NCBI GenBank assembly: GCA_038522375.1 | Contig: JBCBKE010000001.1 | Location: 33,011-97,010 of the forward strand | From: UBA5336 sp038522375 | Lineage (GTDB): Bacteria; Pseudomonadota; Alphaproteobacteria; Caulobacterales; Hyphomonadaceae | Length of the DNA stretch: 64,000 bases | Reading direction: 5' to 3' | Shown here: piece after piece, positions 1 to 10,068 of the stretch | Position numbering within the stretch: position 1 is the stretch's first letter | Layout of the letters: each line of letters starts with the position of its first letter | Made by a program: the position numbers and the translations under genes | The notes under the pieces: generated by a model | What the model was told of the DNA's origin: nothing | Seen by the model: only the letters and a program-made list of their open reading frames with translations | The model's database searches: none

Positions 1-1820
1 AGCATTGGGCCGGAATAGTCGGCGTCCCACCATGCGCCATCGGTCAGAACCGCTTCGGGGGGTTGCGGTCCCAGGAATGTCACGCTGGTCTCGCCGCGTA
101 CCACCCAGCGTTCGCTCTCGGCCACGGTTTCGATATCCAGTGGCTCACCCTTCAGCGCCACGACCCGCGCCAGAAGGAATGGCGCCCGGCGAAACGCGTC
201 AGCATCCCCAAGGTCCACGCCTTGGTCGGCCATGACCTGGTCGAACGTCTCGGTTCCGTCAGCCGGGATCTGGGAGAATATCAGCGACGGTGCATTGCTC
301 GGCGCAGTTTCGCTGATCTGCCGGAGGAGGTTGGACTGGACGGAGGCCACCAGCGTCAACAGCGCCAGACCGAGACCGAGCGCTGGAACGATGGTGGGCG
401 CGAGCGAGCCGATCCCGCCGAGGTTCGCCAGCGTCAGGCGCCATAGCCCAGCCGCACCGCCAGCGGCCCCGCGCGCCAATCGCTTGATCCCATCGGCCGC
501 CAGCAGGAAGGCGCCCCACGCGACCAGCGCCCCGCCCAAAAGGACAGCGGTCAGGAGCGGCCGTCCACTGGTCGCCACGGCCAATCCCGCCAGCGCCACG
601 CCGGCGGCCAGCGACAAGCCCCGTTCCAGCCGCGGAGTCCGCTGGTTTTCATCTTCGCCAAGGTGCCGAAACAGGGCTGCCGGTTTCGTCGCACGCGCCC
701 GTCCCAGTGCCGGCAGGGCGAAGACGGCGGCCGCCAGTGTACCCAGCACAAAGGCCTTCAACAGCGGCCATGGATAGATCCCGAGGGCCTGGGGGAGGGG
801 GATCGAGCCGCCTGCGAAGGTCGCAAGCAGGAACGGGGTTGCGGCTCCGATCATCACCCCCACCAAGGCGCCGACGGAGGCAAGCACGGCGAGTTGCAGA
901 AGATAGGCCTGGCGGATCAGCGCCCCATCGGCGCCCAGCGCCTTCAGGGCTGCGATCGACCCGGTCCGGCTCTCCAGGAATGACCCGGTCGCCTGGGCGA
1001 CACCGAGCCCACCTGCCACCAGCGCGGCGATACCGACGATGGCGAGGAAATCATTCAGGGTGTCCAGCAGGCCCTGCAACCCGTCCACCGCATCGGCCGG
1101 TTCGCGCAGCCGCATTCCCCCGCCGGGAAATGCCGCATCAAAGGCTCCGGTCACGCTGTCTGCCGACTGGCCGTCCGCAAACGTCACGATCAACTGCGTG
1201 CGAAACAATTGGCCCGTGGTCAGGCGACCGGCCTCCTCAAATCCGTCAATGCGGACCAGGGCTTCCGGACCGAAAGTCCCCGGAGTGCCGACCCGGTCGG
1301 GAAGCCCGTCCAGCCTTGCCCGGACGACAGCGCGGATCGGGCCGATATCGACGGGGTCGCCTATCTTGACGTCGAACGCGTCGAGGAAACTCTGGCTGAC
1401 AACCGCACCCCACCGGTCACCTTCCAGCGCCAGCGCTGCCTCCAGATCGGATGCCCCACCGCCCAGCGTCACGGCGCCGATCAGCGGATAGGCGCCATCG
1501 ACGGCCCGGACATCGATTTGGCGCCGCCGCTCACCCGCGGCACCCATCACATCCACAGTCACGACCTCAGCGACGGCCCCCAGGGTGTCGATAAAGGTCC
1601 GCTCCTCGGGCGTTGCCCGCCGCTGGGCAGCCACGAACATCAGATCCCCACCGAGCAGGGTCCGCGCCTGCCCCGCAAGGCCGCGGGTAAACGTTTCCGT
1701 GACGGCCCCCGATGCCGCGATGGCTGCGGTGCCAAGCGCGAGGCACGCAATATAGATCCAGAACCCCCGGAGCCCGCCGGCCAGCTCCCTTAGGGCGATT
1801 TTCCAGGCGGGACCCATCAT
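1..1820 (-). CDS. YbbP-type ABC transporter permease (FtsX/MacB fold), 3' end beyond the window
   Basis: Inner-membrane permease expected to work with the ATPase encoded just upstream; the two overlap by 4 bases (ATGA, 1817-1820). The frame runs open from the ATG at 1820 to the window edge, about 606 codons, whereas YbbP proteins are usually about 830-850 aa, so the C-terminal part is missing only because the window ends. The N-terminus has a membrane segment (GFWIYIACLALG) followed by a periplasmic region. The FtsX-type core around 800-1000 contains FLESRTGSIAALKALGA, and TDGAWWDADYSGP near position 20-50 is typical of YbbP. The exact substrate of YbbAP systems is not settled; envelope lipid or hydrophobic compound export is the usual inference, supported here by the divergent TesA-like gene. 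Confidence 0.9.
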   Translation of the reverse strand, partial: MMGPAWKIALRELAGGLRGFWIYIACLALGTAAIAASGAVTETFTRGLAGQARTLLGGDLMFVAAQRRATPEERTFIDTLGAVAEVVTVDVMGAAGERRRQIDVRAVDGAYPLIGAVTLGGGASDLEAALALEGDRWGAVVSQSFLDAFDVKIGDPVDIGPIRAVVRARLDGLPDRVGTPGTFGPEALVRIDGFEEAGRLTTGQLFRTQLIVTFADGQSADSVTGAFDAAFPGGGMRLREPADAVDGLQGLLDTLNDFLAIVGIAALVAGGLGVAQATGSFLESRTGSIAALKALGADGALIRQAYLLQLAVLASVGALVGVMIGAATPFLLATFAGGSIPLPQALGIYPWPLLKAFVLGTLAAAVFALPALGRARATKPAALFRHLGEDENQRTPRLERGLSLAAGVALAGLAVATSGRPLLTAVLLGGALVAWGAFLLAADGIKRLARGAAGGAAGLWRLTLANLGGIGSLAPTIVPALGLGLALLTLVASVQSNLLRQISETAPSNAPSLIFSQIPADGTETFDQVMADQGVDLGDADAFRRAPFLLARVVALKGEPLDIETVAESERWVVRGETSVTFLGPQPPEAVLTDGAWWDADYSGPM

Positions 1821-2527
1821 GCCAGCAACCCGCCCTGCATCCGCACGGTACGATCAGCACGGCTTGCGAGTAGTCCGTCATGGGTCACCAGTACGAGGCT
1901 CGCGCCCCTGTCTTTCGCGATCGCGAACAGCCTGTCGGCCACGCCTGCGCCGGTCTCGGCGTCGAGGTTCCCGGTGGGTTCGTCGGCAAACACGATGGCA
2001 GGATCGCTCGCCAGCGCCCGCGCCACGGCCACCCGCTGGCGTTCCCCGCCAGACAATTGTCCAGGGTAATGGGTGATCCGACTGGACAGGCCCACCGCCT
2101 CCAGGGCGTCCTTGGCCCGGCTGTCCACACGGTCGATCCGCGCGATTTCGAGGGGCACCCGCACATTATCAAAGGCAGTCATGGTTTCCAGCAGGTGGAA
2201 GGATTGGAACACCATGCTCACCCGCCCCCTGCGCAGGCGGGCCAGCGCATCCTCGCCCATCCCGTCGATCCGTTGATCCAGCAACGTCACCGCGCCCGAG
2301 GTCGCAGGCTCCAGACCTGCGGCCACTGCGATAAGGGACGACTTGCCGGACCCCGAGGGACCCACAATCGCAACGCTTTCGCCCGCGGCCACGGAAAAAT
2401 CGACGCCCTTGAGGATGTTCACGGGCCCCGCTTCGGCCCCCAGCGTTAGCGTGATCGCCCGCATATCCAGCGCAAGCGGTCGCGATCCGGTCTCGTCAAC
2501 ATCTTCTGGGTTCAGGGAAAGGCTCAT
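1817..2527 (-). CDS. ABC transporter ATP-binding protein, YbbA/LolD-like
   Basis: Cytoplasmic ATPase of 236 aa that powers the YbbP-like permease downstream. It has Walker A (GPSGSGKSS, about residue 56-64), signature LSGGERQRV, Walker B (IVFADEPTGNLD) and the H-loop histidine (VLVTHDG). Its length and the PTGNLD signature match the LolD/MacB/YbbA group rather than nutrient importers. It is divergent from the TesA-like lipoprotein gene, the same arrangement as tesA/ybbA/ybbP in enterobacteria. A second possible start lies at the ALDMRAI region, but the upstream ATG at 2527 is kept because no better ribosome-binding site is visible further in. Confidence 0.93.
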   Translation of the reverse strand: MSLSLNPEDVDETGSRPLALDMRAITLTLGAEAGPVNILKGVDFSVAAGESVAIVGPSGSGKSSLIAVAAGLEPATSGAVTLLDQRIDGMGEDALARLRRGRVSMVFQSFHLLETMTAFDNVRVPLEIARIDRVDSRAKDALEAVGLSSRITHYPGQLSGGERQRVAVARALASDPAIVFADEPTGNLDAETGAGVADRLFAIAKDRGASLVLVTHDGLLASRADRTVRMQGGLLA

Positions 2528-2661
2528 GCATGCGCTCCGCTGTGTTCGGAGCGCTCCACGTCTGGTTGACGTGTCGCAGCGCGCCTACATGGTGTGAAGC
2601 CTATAGATCGACCTGCCGGCCGCCCCGACAAGTCCCCGATCGGCGCCGAGAAGGAATTGTC

Positions 2662-3393
2662 ATGCGTCACAACCGTTTGCCTGCTGCCGTAATGGGGGCC
2701 AGCCTCCTCCTCGTGGGCTGTGGGGCAGGCGGAGAAACATCGCCCCCTGGCCCCGAAGCTTCCCCGTCCCCCGCCCCGGTCGCAGGCACCGGTGGGCAAA
2801 GCCCGGTCGCATCGGAACCCCTCTCCCGTGCGCCGAAGGTCGTGTTCCTCGGCGACAGCCTGACCGCAGGCTTCGGCCTTGCTGGACCAGATGCCCTGCC
2901 AGACCAGGTCGCGCGCGCACTTGCCCAGGGCGGTGTTGAGATTGCCACCGTCAATGCAGGCGTATCCGGCGACACCACCGCCAATGGCCTGGCACGCTAT
3001 GACTGGTCCGTGGCCTCCGCCAAGCCGGACCTGTTGGTGGTCGCCCTTGGGGCCAATGATTACCTGCTCGGCCTCAGCCCCGACACGGCCCGCGACAACC
3101 TCGCCGCCATCATCACGCGCGCTCAGGCCGATGGTGTCCCTGTCCTGCTCGCAGGCATCGAACCCCGAAGCGACGCCGCCCAGGGCAGCCGCGATGCCGC
3201 CTTCGCTGCGATCTACCCGGACTTGGCAGCCGAACACGGTGTCCCGCTCTATCCCGCGCTGCTCGAGGGGGTTCGCGACAACCCTGAACTGCTCCAGCCG
3301 GACGGCGTGCACCCCACCGCGGACGGCGTCGCCCTCATGGCCGACCGGCTAGGCGATAGCCTCCTGCCCCAGCTCGAATCCTTGGCCGAATGA
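2662..3393 (+). CDS. TesA-like SGNH arylesterase/lysophospholipase, predicted lipoprotein
   Basis: Secreted esterase of the GDSL/SGNH family, 243 aa. The catalytic serine lies in block I (FLGDSLTAGFG), block III is GANDYLLG, and the Asp/His pair is DGVHPTADG near the C-terminus. The start at 2662 is chosen because AAGGA (2651-2655) lies six bases upstream and the product then begins with a lipoprotein signal peptide ending LLLVGCGAG, followed by a Pro/Ser/Ala-rich linker; the frame is open further upstream but without a signal. TesA homologues are usually soluble periplasmic proteins, so the lipobox is a local variation. Its stop overlaps the next start by 4 bases (ATGA), so it is probably translationally coupled to the MsbA-like exporter. 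Confidence 0.92.
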   Translation: MRHNRLPAAVMGASLLLVGCGAGGETSPPGPEASPSPAPVAGTGGQSPVASEPLSRAPKVVFLGDSLTAGFGLAGPDALPDQVARALAQGGVEIATVNAGVSGDTTANGLARYDWSVASAKPDLLVVALGANDYLLGLSPDTARDNLAAIITRAQADGVPVLLAGIEPRSDAAQGSRDAAFAAIYPDLAAEHGVPLYPALLEGVRDNPELLQPDGVHPTADGVALMADRLGDSLLPQLESLAE

Positions 3394-5288
3394 CAGATCT
3401 CACCGCTTCTCCCGCCAGGACCGGCGATCTGCCCCGGACCCAGGTCGATACCGATCGCGGCTCGGAATTCGCATCGGAGCTCCAGAAGGACCGGCTCAGC
3501 CGCGCCAAGTCCCGCAGTCTCCAGCCCCTGAAGCGGTTGGTCCCATTCATCCTGCGCTACCCGTGGACCCTTGGCCTGTTTGTGGTTTTCCTCATCCTGG
3601 CCTCCGCCCTCACCCTCGTCCTTCCCGCTGCGTTCCGCCTCGTTGTCGATTGCGGGTTCGGCGGCGCAGCAGACGCGGCGATCTGTGATGCCTTTGCCAG
3701 CGATAGCGGCCTCAATGCCTATTTCGGCGCCGGCGTCGCTGTTGCCATCCTGCTCAGCATCGCCAGTGCGCTCCGCTACTACTTCATTTCAAGGCTCGGC
3801 GAGCGGGTCGTCGCCGATCTCCGCACCGCCGTTTACGACCACATCCTGACCTTGAGCCCCACCTTCTTCGCCACGACCCGAACCGGCGAGGTTCTCTCAC
3901 GCCTCACCACCGACACGACCCTGATCCAGACCGTCGTCGGCGCGTCCGTATCCATGGCCGTGCGCACCCTCGCCACCACGGTGGGCGCGCTGATCCTCAT
4001 GGTGGTTGTCAGTTGGCAACTGGCGCTGATGGTGCTCGCCGTCGGCCCGATCATCATCGGTCCGATCATCCTGTTCGGTCGCCGGGTCCAGAGGCTCTCG
4101 CGTTCCAGCCAGGACAGTCTCGCCAGTGCGTCGGCCCGCGCCAGCGAAGCCCTGCGGGCGGTGGAAACCGTCCAGGCTTTCACCCGCGAGCGGGAGGAAC
4201 GCGCCGACTTCTCCAACGCCGTCGAAGCCACCTACCACGTCTCGCTCCGCCGTATCCTGGTGCGAACCTACATGACCGCAGCGATCTTCTCGACCATCCT
4301 GATCAGCCTGATTGCCGTGCTCTGGTATGGCGCAGTCCAGGTCCAGTCTGGCGCGCTCACCCCCGGCGCGATGACCCAGTTCGTCATGTACGCCTTTGTT
4401 GCCGTCTCAGGCGCAGGCATGCTGACCGAAACCTATGCCGAGATCATGCGGGCTGCAGGCGCAACGGAGCGGCTGATGGAACTCTTGGCGGCCAGCCCGG
4501 TGATAACGGCCCCCGAAACGCCAGCGACCCTGAAGCGCCCCGTCCGCGGCGATCTTGCCCTGGACGCCGTCCGGTTTGCTTATCCGACCCGCACCGAGAC
4601 CGAAGCGCTCGCCGGGGTCTCCCTCCATATCGCGCCGGGCGAGACGGCCGCCCTCGTTGGTCCCTCCGGCGCCGGCAAGTCGACCGTCTTCCAACTCCTG
4701 CTTCGGCTCTACGATCCCCAGGGCGGGGCCATCGCACTCGACGGCACCGATATCCGCACACTCGATCCAACGGACCTCCGGCGCCAACTGGCCATCGTCC
4801 AGCAGAACGCACCGCTGTTCTCCGGTAGCGCGGCGGACAATATCCGGTTCGGCCGGCCCGGCGCATCCGATGCAGAGATCCGTGCGGCTGCCCAGGCCGC
4901 AAACGCCCATGACTTCATCATGGCACTTCCCAATGGGTACGACACGACCCTTGGTGAAGGCGCCGCCACCCTTTCAGGCGGCCAGCGCCAAAGGCTGGCG
5001 ATTGCCCGCGCCATTCTCCGCGACGCGCCAATCCTCCTGCTCGACGAAGCCACGTCGGCGCTCGACTCCGAGAGCGAGCGGGCGATCCAGGACGCATTCG
5101 AAACCCTGTCGAAGGACCGGACCACCCTCGTCATCGCCCATCGCCTGGCCACGGTCCTGAAGGCCGACAAGATCTTCGTCATGGATAACGGCCAGGTCAT
5201 CGACCAGGGCACCCACGCCGAATTGCTGGCACGCGGCGGCCTTTACGCCCGTCTCGTGGAACTCCAGTTCGGCGCATCCGACTCCTGA
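3390..5288 (+). CDS. MsbA-like ABC exporter, fused membrane and ATPase domains
   Basis: A 632-aa half-transporter that should dimerise in the inner membrane. After a hydrophilic N-terminus of about 50 residues it has the six-helix exporter domain (about residues 55-350) and a C-terminal ATPase with Walker A GPSGAGKST, Q-loop IVQQNAPLFSG, signature LSGGQRQRL, Walker B ILLLDEATSALDSES and H-loop IAHRLATV. This architecture suits lipid A/phospholipid flippases and drug exporters; alphaproteobacterial relatives are generally annotated just as ABC transporter ATP-binding protein/permease. Coupling to a TesA-like esterase hints at a lipid-related role, which is inference. Its TGA abuts the stop of the convergent MAPEG gene with no bases between. 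Confidence 0.93.
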   Translation: MTDLTASPARTGDLPRTQVDTDRGSEFASELQKDRLSRAKSRSLQPLKRLVPFILRYPWTLGLFVVFLILASALTLVLPAAFRLVVDCGFGGAADAAICDAFASDSGLNAYFGAGVAVAILLSIASALRYYFISRLGERVVADLRTAVYDHILTLSPTFFATTRTGEVLSRLTTDTTLIQTVVGASVSMAVRTLATTVGALILMVVVSWQLALMVLAVGPIIIGPIILFGRRVQRLSRSSQDSLASASARASEALRAVETVQAFTREREERADFSNAVEATYHVSLRRILVRTYMTAAIFSTILISLIAVLWYGAVQVQSGALTPGAMTQFVMYAFVAVSGAGMLTETYAEIMRAAGATERLMELLAASPVITAPETPATLKRPVRGDLALDAVRFAYPTRTETEALAGVSLHIAPGETAALVGPSGAGKSTVFQLLLRLYDPQGGAIALDGTDIRTLDPTDLRRQLAIVQQNAPLFSGSAADNIRFGRPGASDAEIRAAAQAANAHDFIMALPNGYDTTLGEGAATLSGGQRQRLAIARAILRDAPILLLDEATSALDSESERAIQDAFETLSKDRTTLVIAHRLATVLKADKIFVMDNGQVIDQGTHAELLARGGLYARLVELQFGASDS

Positions 5289-5681
5289 TCAAGTCAACGC
5301 GAGCCAGATACACGCCCCCGCCGTCACCAGCATGGTAATCAGCGTCCCGATCGTGCCCACGAACCGGCCCCAGCCCAGCCCCGGCGCACCGCCCAGCCCC
5401 AGCGCATGCAGCACCCGCGCGACGAAGAACCCGCCGCCAAGCCCATGGATCAGCGCCACAGGCGCGCCGAGGCTCGCCAATGCGAACAGCCCGATGAGCA
5501 CCACCGGCACATCTTCCACTGCATTGCCCTGCACGCGCATGGCCCGCGTCATGGCCTCATTGCCACCTTCACCGAAATTCACTTTCTCGCCCGCCCGGAC
5601 GCGCCCGCAATTCAGCTTCAACGCCAGAAACAGGAGCACGAACAGGCCTGCATACAATGTCGCTGCTTCAAGTTGGGTCAT
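5289..5681 (-). CDS. MAPEG family membrane protein
   Basis: Small integral membrane protein of 130 aa with four predicted helices. It shows the MAPEG (membrane-associated proteins in eicosanoid and glutathione metabolism) pattern: helix 1, then NCGRVRAGEKVNFGEGGNEAM, then RVQGNAVEDVP leading into helix 2 and FFVARVLHALG in helix 3. The start at 5681 (MTQLEAATL) is preferred over an in-frame ATG 12 bases upstream because GGAGG sits five bases before it. Bacterial members are thought to bind glutathione, but no substrate can be assigned. A second MAPEG protein lies at 33194-33649. Convergent with the ABC exporter, stops touching. Confidence 0.9.
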   Translation of the reverse strand: MTQLEAATLYAGLFVLLFLALKLNCGRVRAGEKVNFGEGGNEAMTRAMRVQGNAVEDVPVVLIGLFALASLGAPVALIHGLGGGFFVARVLHALGLGGAPGLGWGRFVGTIGTLITMLVTAGACIWLALT

Positions 5682-5776
5682 AGGAGCCTCCATCCATCAT
5701 GTCGTCAGCCCGCCCTAGCCACGTTTGCGCCCGCAGCCAATCGACAGCCCCACGACTTCACGGTATGTAAAGACAA

Positions 5777-5879
5777 TCCGAGGGGCGCCGGTAGGCCGGC
5801 TGAGATCGCGGCGGCACATCCGCCACCAAATGCGAGCACCCTTTGAACCTGATCCGGGTCAAACCGGCGTAGGAACGGA
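5777..5879 (+). promoter_or_regulatory. TPP riboswitch (THI element)
   Basis: The conserved aptamer strings are all present: AGGGGCGCC (5780-5788), GGCTGAGAT (5798-5806), ACCCTTTGAACCTGATC (5838-5854) and CCGGCGTAGGAA (5864-5875). UCCG (5777-5780) can pair with CGGA (5876-5879) to close P1. Thiamin pyrophosphate binding normally lowers expression of thiamin genes. Here the first gene downstream is not thiC but an unknown membrane protein. Its likely ribosome-binding site (AAAGG, 5882-5886) begins only three bases after P1, which suggests control of translation initiation. Confidence 0.95.
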
Positions 5880-5891
5880 ATAAAGGTATCT

Positions 5892-6502
5892 GTGACTGAA
5901 AAACCTGACCTAGAGTCCATCCTTCATTCTTTGGTTCCATCCAGCGAACCTCTTCTTTGGTCCGGCCAAAGTGATCGGCGGCTGCTTATCCGGCGAAACT
6001 GGATTGGCTTTGGGTGGCTTTTGGTTTCACTGCCTGTGTTCTTCCTGATCGCTGGAGCAACATTTTTGGCTGCTATACATGTGATGAGCGCCTTACCAAC
6101 CAACCAACTTGGTCTCGCTATTGAACTGGCGATTGTCGTCGTTTCGTTCTTTGCACTCATAGCGGCCGTTCTGTGGATGTTTGCCCATTCGATGTCCAGG
6201 GGATTCGGTGACAGCTTGGGCGCTCATGAAGTGATTACTGGAATAACTCCTCAACGCATCATCGTACTGAATGGACCCGGGACAATCCATCGGCGCATTT
6301 GTTTGCGGGGTACGTTCCAAGATATGAGCATTCGGCAATTTAACGACGAGATTGCCTCTTTTCATCTTCGAAGCTCGGCCAAACAAGTCGCTGATCTTCG
6401 CATCTCTTATGTCAAGCCCGCCAAAAAAGTTGCCCAACTGCTTCAGTCACAACTCGATGTGGACCTGAACGACACCCAAAATCCGATAGAAGGTCCAACC
6501 CC

Positions 6503-6506
<4 letters not shown>
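5892..6506 (+). CDS. Two-helix membrane protein with possible bacterial PH-like domain, inserted before thiC
   Basis: Protein of 204 aa starting at GTG 5892, five bases after AAAGG. The N-terminus (EPLLWSGQSDRR) resembles the PGE-x-x-LWSG-x-P opening of bacterial PH-like/DUF304 proteins. Two membrane helices follow at about residues 39-64 and 74-98, then a soluble domain with HEVITGITPQRIIVLNG, compatible with the first strands of such a domain. It overlaps thiC by 4 bases (ATGA). Base composition is unlike thiC: two lines checked by hand (6061-6180) are 47-50% G+C, while one line in thiC is 63%. The product is unrelated to any thiamin enzyme I know. Its position makes it the first gene under the TPP riboswitch. 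Family assignment is tentative. Confidence 0.72.
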
Positions 6507-8435
<1,929 letters not shown>

Positions 8436-8458
<23 letters not shown>

Positions 8459-8618
8459 ATACGCGCTGATATTGGCGGTCTTGTCCGCAATTGGCCTGAC
8501 CGCCTTCCTGCTATTGGCGGAACCGTTCCAGATCGACACCTGCCTCGATCGCGGCGGAAGCTGGCACTACGACATCAAAGAATGCTCATTCACCGAGAAC
8601 CATCGCGGGCCGAGATGA
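8436..8618 (+). CDS. Small single-pass membrane protein, unknown
   Basis: A 60-aa protein with a membrane segment at about residues 10-28 (ALILAVLSAIGLTAFLLLA) and a short periplasmic tail containing two cysteines in CLDRGGSWHYDIKEC. I recall similar short tails in proteobacterial small proteins, but cannot name a family with a function. A perfect AAGGAGG (8418-8424) lies 11 bases upstream within the thiC 3' end, and the gene overlaps thiC by 23 bases, so it would be co-transcribed with it. Its own TGA overlaps an ATG that opens the presumed ThiC-tail remnant. Confidence 0.6.
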
Positions 8619-8668
8619 GCGAGAAATACCAGGAAATGGGTCGGCAGCTTTATGTGGAGCGGGAGTGA
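8615..8668 (+). pseudogene. Possible remnant of a second ThiC C-terminus (17 codons)
   Basis: Seventeen codons, MSEKYQEMGRQLYVERE then stop, directly after the small membrane gene (ATGA overlap). The string resembles the end of ThiC proteins (M-x-x-K-x-x-x-x-G-x-x-[IL]-Y). The intact ThiC upstream ends comparably (GMAEKSREFLEGGGKIYVD). It is too short to be a credible protein. The likeliest reading is a leftover 3' end after recombination or insertion at this locus; chance similarity over 17 codons is possible. Confidence 0.4.
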
Positions 8669-8821
8669 TTTATCCTAAGCGCAAGTACAAAGACTCTTTA
8701 ATGCGCTATTTTCATTGATCTTTTATGCATTTTGTGCAAAGGAAGAAGTGAGGCGCTGGGTTGAGGAGTTTGGACCCCCTCTCCCAGCGCGCTCGGCCCT
8801 GTCGGCAATGCCGACAAACCA

Positions 8822-8837
8822 CCCCTTTTGGAAGGGG
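8822..8837 (-). terminator. Hairpin after the SAM-like gene, weak terminator candidate
   Basis: CCCCTT (8822-8827) pairs with AAGGGG (8832-8837) around a four-base loop. It lies nine bases past the stop of the minus-strand gene at 8846. On that strand it is followed only by the broken T-rich TGGTTTGT. A second perfect hairpin, GTCGGC-AAT-GCCGAC (8801-8815), is next to it. Termination function is inferred. Confidence 0.4.
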
Positions 8838-8845
8838 GTAGTATT

Positions 8846-9403
8846 CTAGTCTCCAATCGCCATAGCTTTGATTACTGCTGCTAGTTTATTGGCTTCTACT
8901 TGCGTCAGGTCGAAGGGAAGCCCCTGAATGCGGACAACTAAGTCCGCCCGAAGCGGGATTGGCAAGATGCTGGCGTTCGCGAAGCCGGTATCCTGAGATT
9001 GGCTGGGTGAAGTCTTCTCGGTTTTGTCTGAAGGGTAACCAGCGAGAGTGCCCTTCTCACTTTTTGTGGCCTTGGGCTTCCGCTCCTTTGAGGTGACCGA
9101 CGGCTTAAATCCTAAAGGATTATCAATGTACGATTTGAAGTCTTCAAGCGAGGATTTGACACGGCTTTGATACGTCTGGATGCTTCCGGGCGAATAGTTT
9201 TGGCCTTGTAGGTTGTGGAAACGAACCATGACTTCGTCAAGATTAAGCGCCAGAACATCTTGAGCTTCTTCGTCAGACAAAATTGCAAAAATCTTGTTCG
9301 CCGAGGCCTTTCGGGTCGCGGCTGTTGATGGGTTCAGAAGCCCCTTATCCCCAAGATAATCGAGGAACGTTAGGAAGCCTTTCAGTGACCTGTCATTGCT
9401 CAT
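8846..9403 (-). CDS. Protein with integrase-SAM-like N-terminal domain, unknown role
   Basis: A 185-aa protein. The start at 9403 (MSNDRSLKGF) is chosen over an in-frame ATG ten codons upstream because GGAG lies close before it. Residues about 5-95 look like the helical DNA-binding domain of tyrosine recombinases (FLDYLGDKGLLNPSTAATRK, then SPGSIQTYQSRVKSSLEDF). There is no catalytic domain with Arg/His/Tyr residues. A Lys/Ser-rich linker follows, then a conserved-looking tail (PIPLRADLVVRIQGLPFDLT, then EANKLAAVIKAMA). The gene is A+T-rich for this genome (line 9121-9180 is 42% G+C), so it was probably acquired. I recall such SAM-plus-tail proteins as uncharacterised accessory genes; function unknown. 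Confidence 0.75.
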   Translation of the reverse strand: MSNDRSLKGFLTFLDYLGDKGLLNPSTAATRKASANKIFAILSDEEAQDVLALNLDEVMVRFHNLQGQNYSPGSIQTYQSRVKSSLEDFKSYIDNPLGFKPSVTSKERKPKATKSEKGTLAGYPSDKTEKTSPSQSQDTGFANASILPIPLRADLVVRIQGLPFDLTQVEANKLAAVIKAMAIGD

Positions 9404-9790
9404 AGGCGCTCCGTTTCGTTTCGTCAGCGTCAAGTAGGTCAGACGACGAATGTAGTCAAGAAAATTTTTGACGGAAAGCGGTTATGACGGAAATTTCTAA
9501 ACGAGTCGGACGTTTCCGAGCGTGTGCCTGCCTTCGCCGCGCGCACAAATGGTGCATATCGGCCTTTGGCCTCCGTGCACCCCACGCCACTACTCACCAC
9601 CGCCCCGCATTCCCGGGCTAGACCCGGGATCTCCCGCGAGGGTGCACGCAGCGCCAGCGATACCCCGGATCAAGTCCGAGGATGCGGATCGTAGGGCGGG
9701 ATGCCAATCCCGCCGGCGGTTCTGGTGGTCAACACCGATGACGGAGCGGTCCCCCCGCCAACCACCGCGCGCCGCAACGCCCCCCAACCC
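9404..9790. repeat. Gene-free stretch holding a cluster of palindromic elements
   Basis: No convincing gene. Three inverted repeats lie within about 100 bases: TCCCGGG-ctaga-CCCGGGA (9611-9629); CCCCGGA-tcaag-TCCGAGG (9663-9681, one mismatch); and GGCGGGAT-gcca-ATCCCGCC (9695-9714, eight perfect pairs). Such short G+C-rich palindromes are common intergenic repeats in alphaproteobacteria. The last could also fold in RNA at the 3' side of the small minus-strand gene at 9791. The left part (9404-9510) is A+T-rich and probably holds the promoter of the SAM-like gene. Confidence 0.6.
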
Positions 9791-9937
9791 CTACTTCTTC
9801 GGCTTGTTGCCCAGATGCTCCAGGCCGCCGACCTTGCCGGGTTTCAGCGAGGGCTGGGAGGCGTTGGATTTGGGTTTGACATTGTGCGCCGCCTTCGGCT
9901 TGCGCGCTTCCTTGCCCTTCTTGTCGCCCTTGGCCAT
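9791..9937 (-). CDS. Small basic Lys-rich protein (48 aa)
   Basis: A 48-codon frame on the minus strand beginning MAKGDKKGKEARKPKAA and ending LEHLGNKPKK. AAAAGGA lies eight bases before its ATG, a good ribosome-binding site. About a quarter of residues are Lys, with no hydrophobic segment, so it is a soluble and probably disordered basic protein that may contact nucleic acid. I recall similar very small MAKG-start, Lys/Pro-rich proteins in alphaproteobacteria without known function. The strong site and clean composition make it more credible than the longer overlapping frames on the other strand. Confidence 0.65.
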   Translation of the reverse strand: MAKGDKKGKEARKPKAAHNVKPKSNASQPSLKPGKVGGLEHLGNKPKK

Positions 9938-10068
9938 GTGATGGGTCCTTTTATGGATGCCCATCCCGCCAACCGCCGCGCGCCCCTACGCGGCGCGTCC
10001 TTCCTGACGCGCCCCAAATCCATCCGCGCCGCAGACGCGTAAGCCGGGCACCCCACCGGAGCGCGCCC

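Noticed and set aside
8846..9403. Possible prophage or integrase island
   Set aside because: Only an integrase-like N-terminal domain is present; no catalytic residues, phage genes, tRNA junction or att repeats were found nearby.
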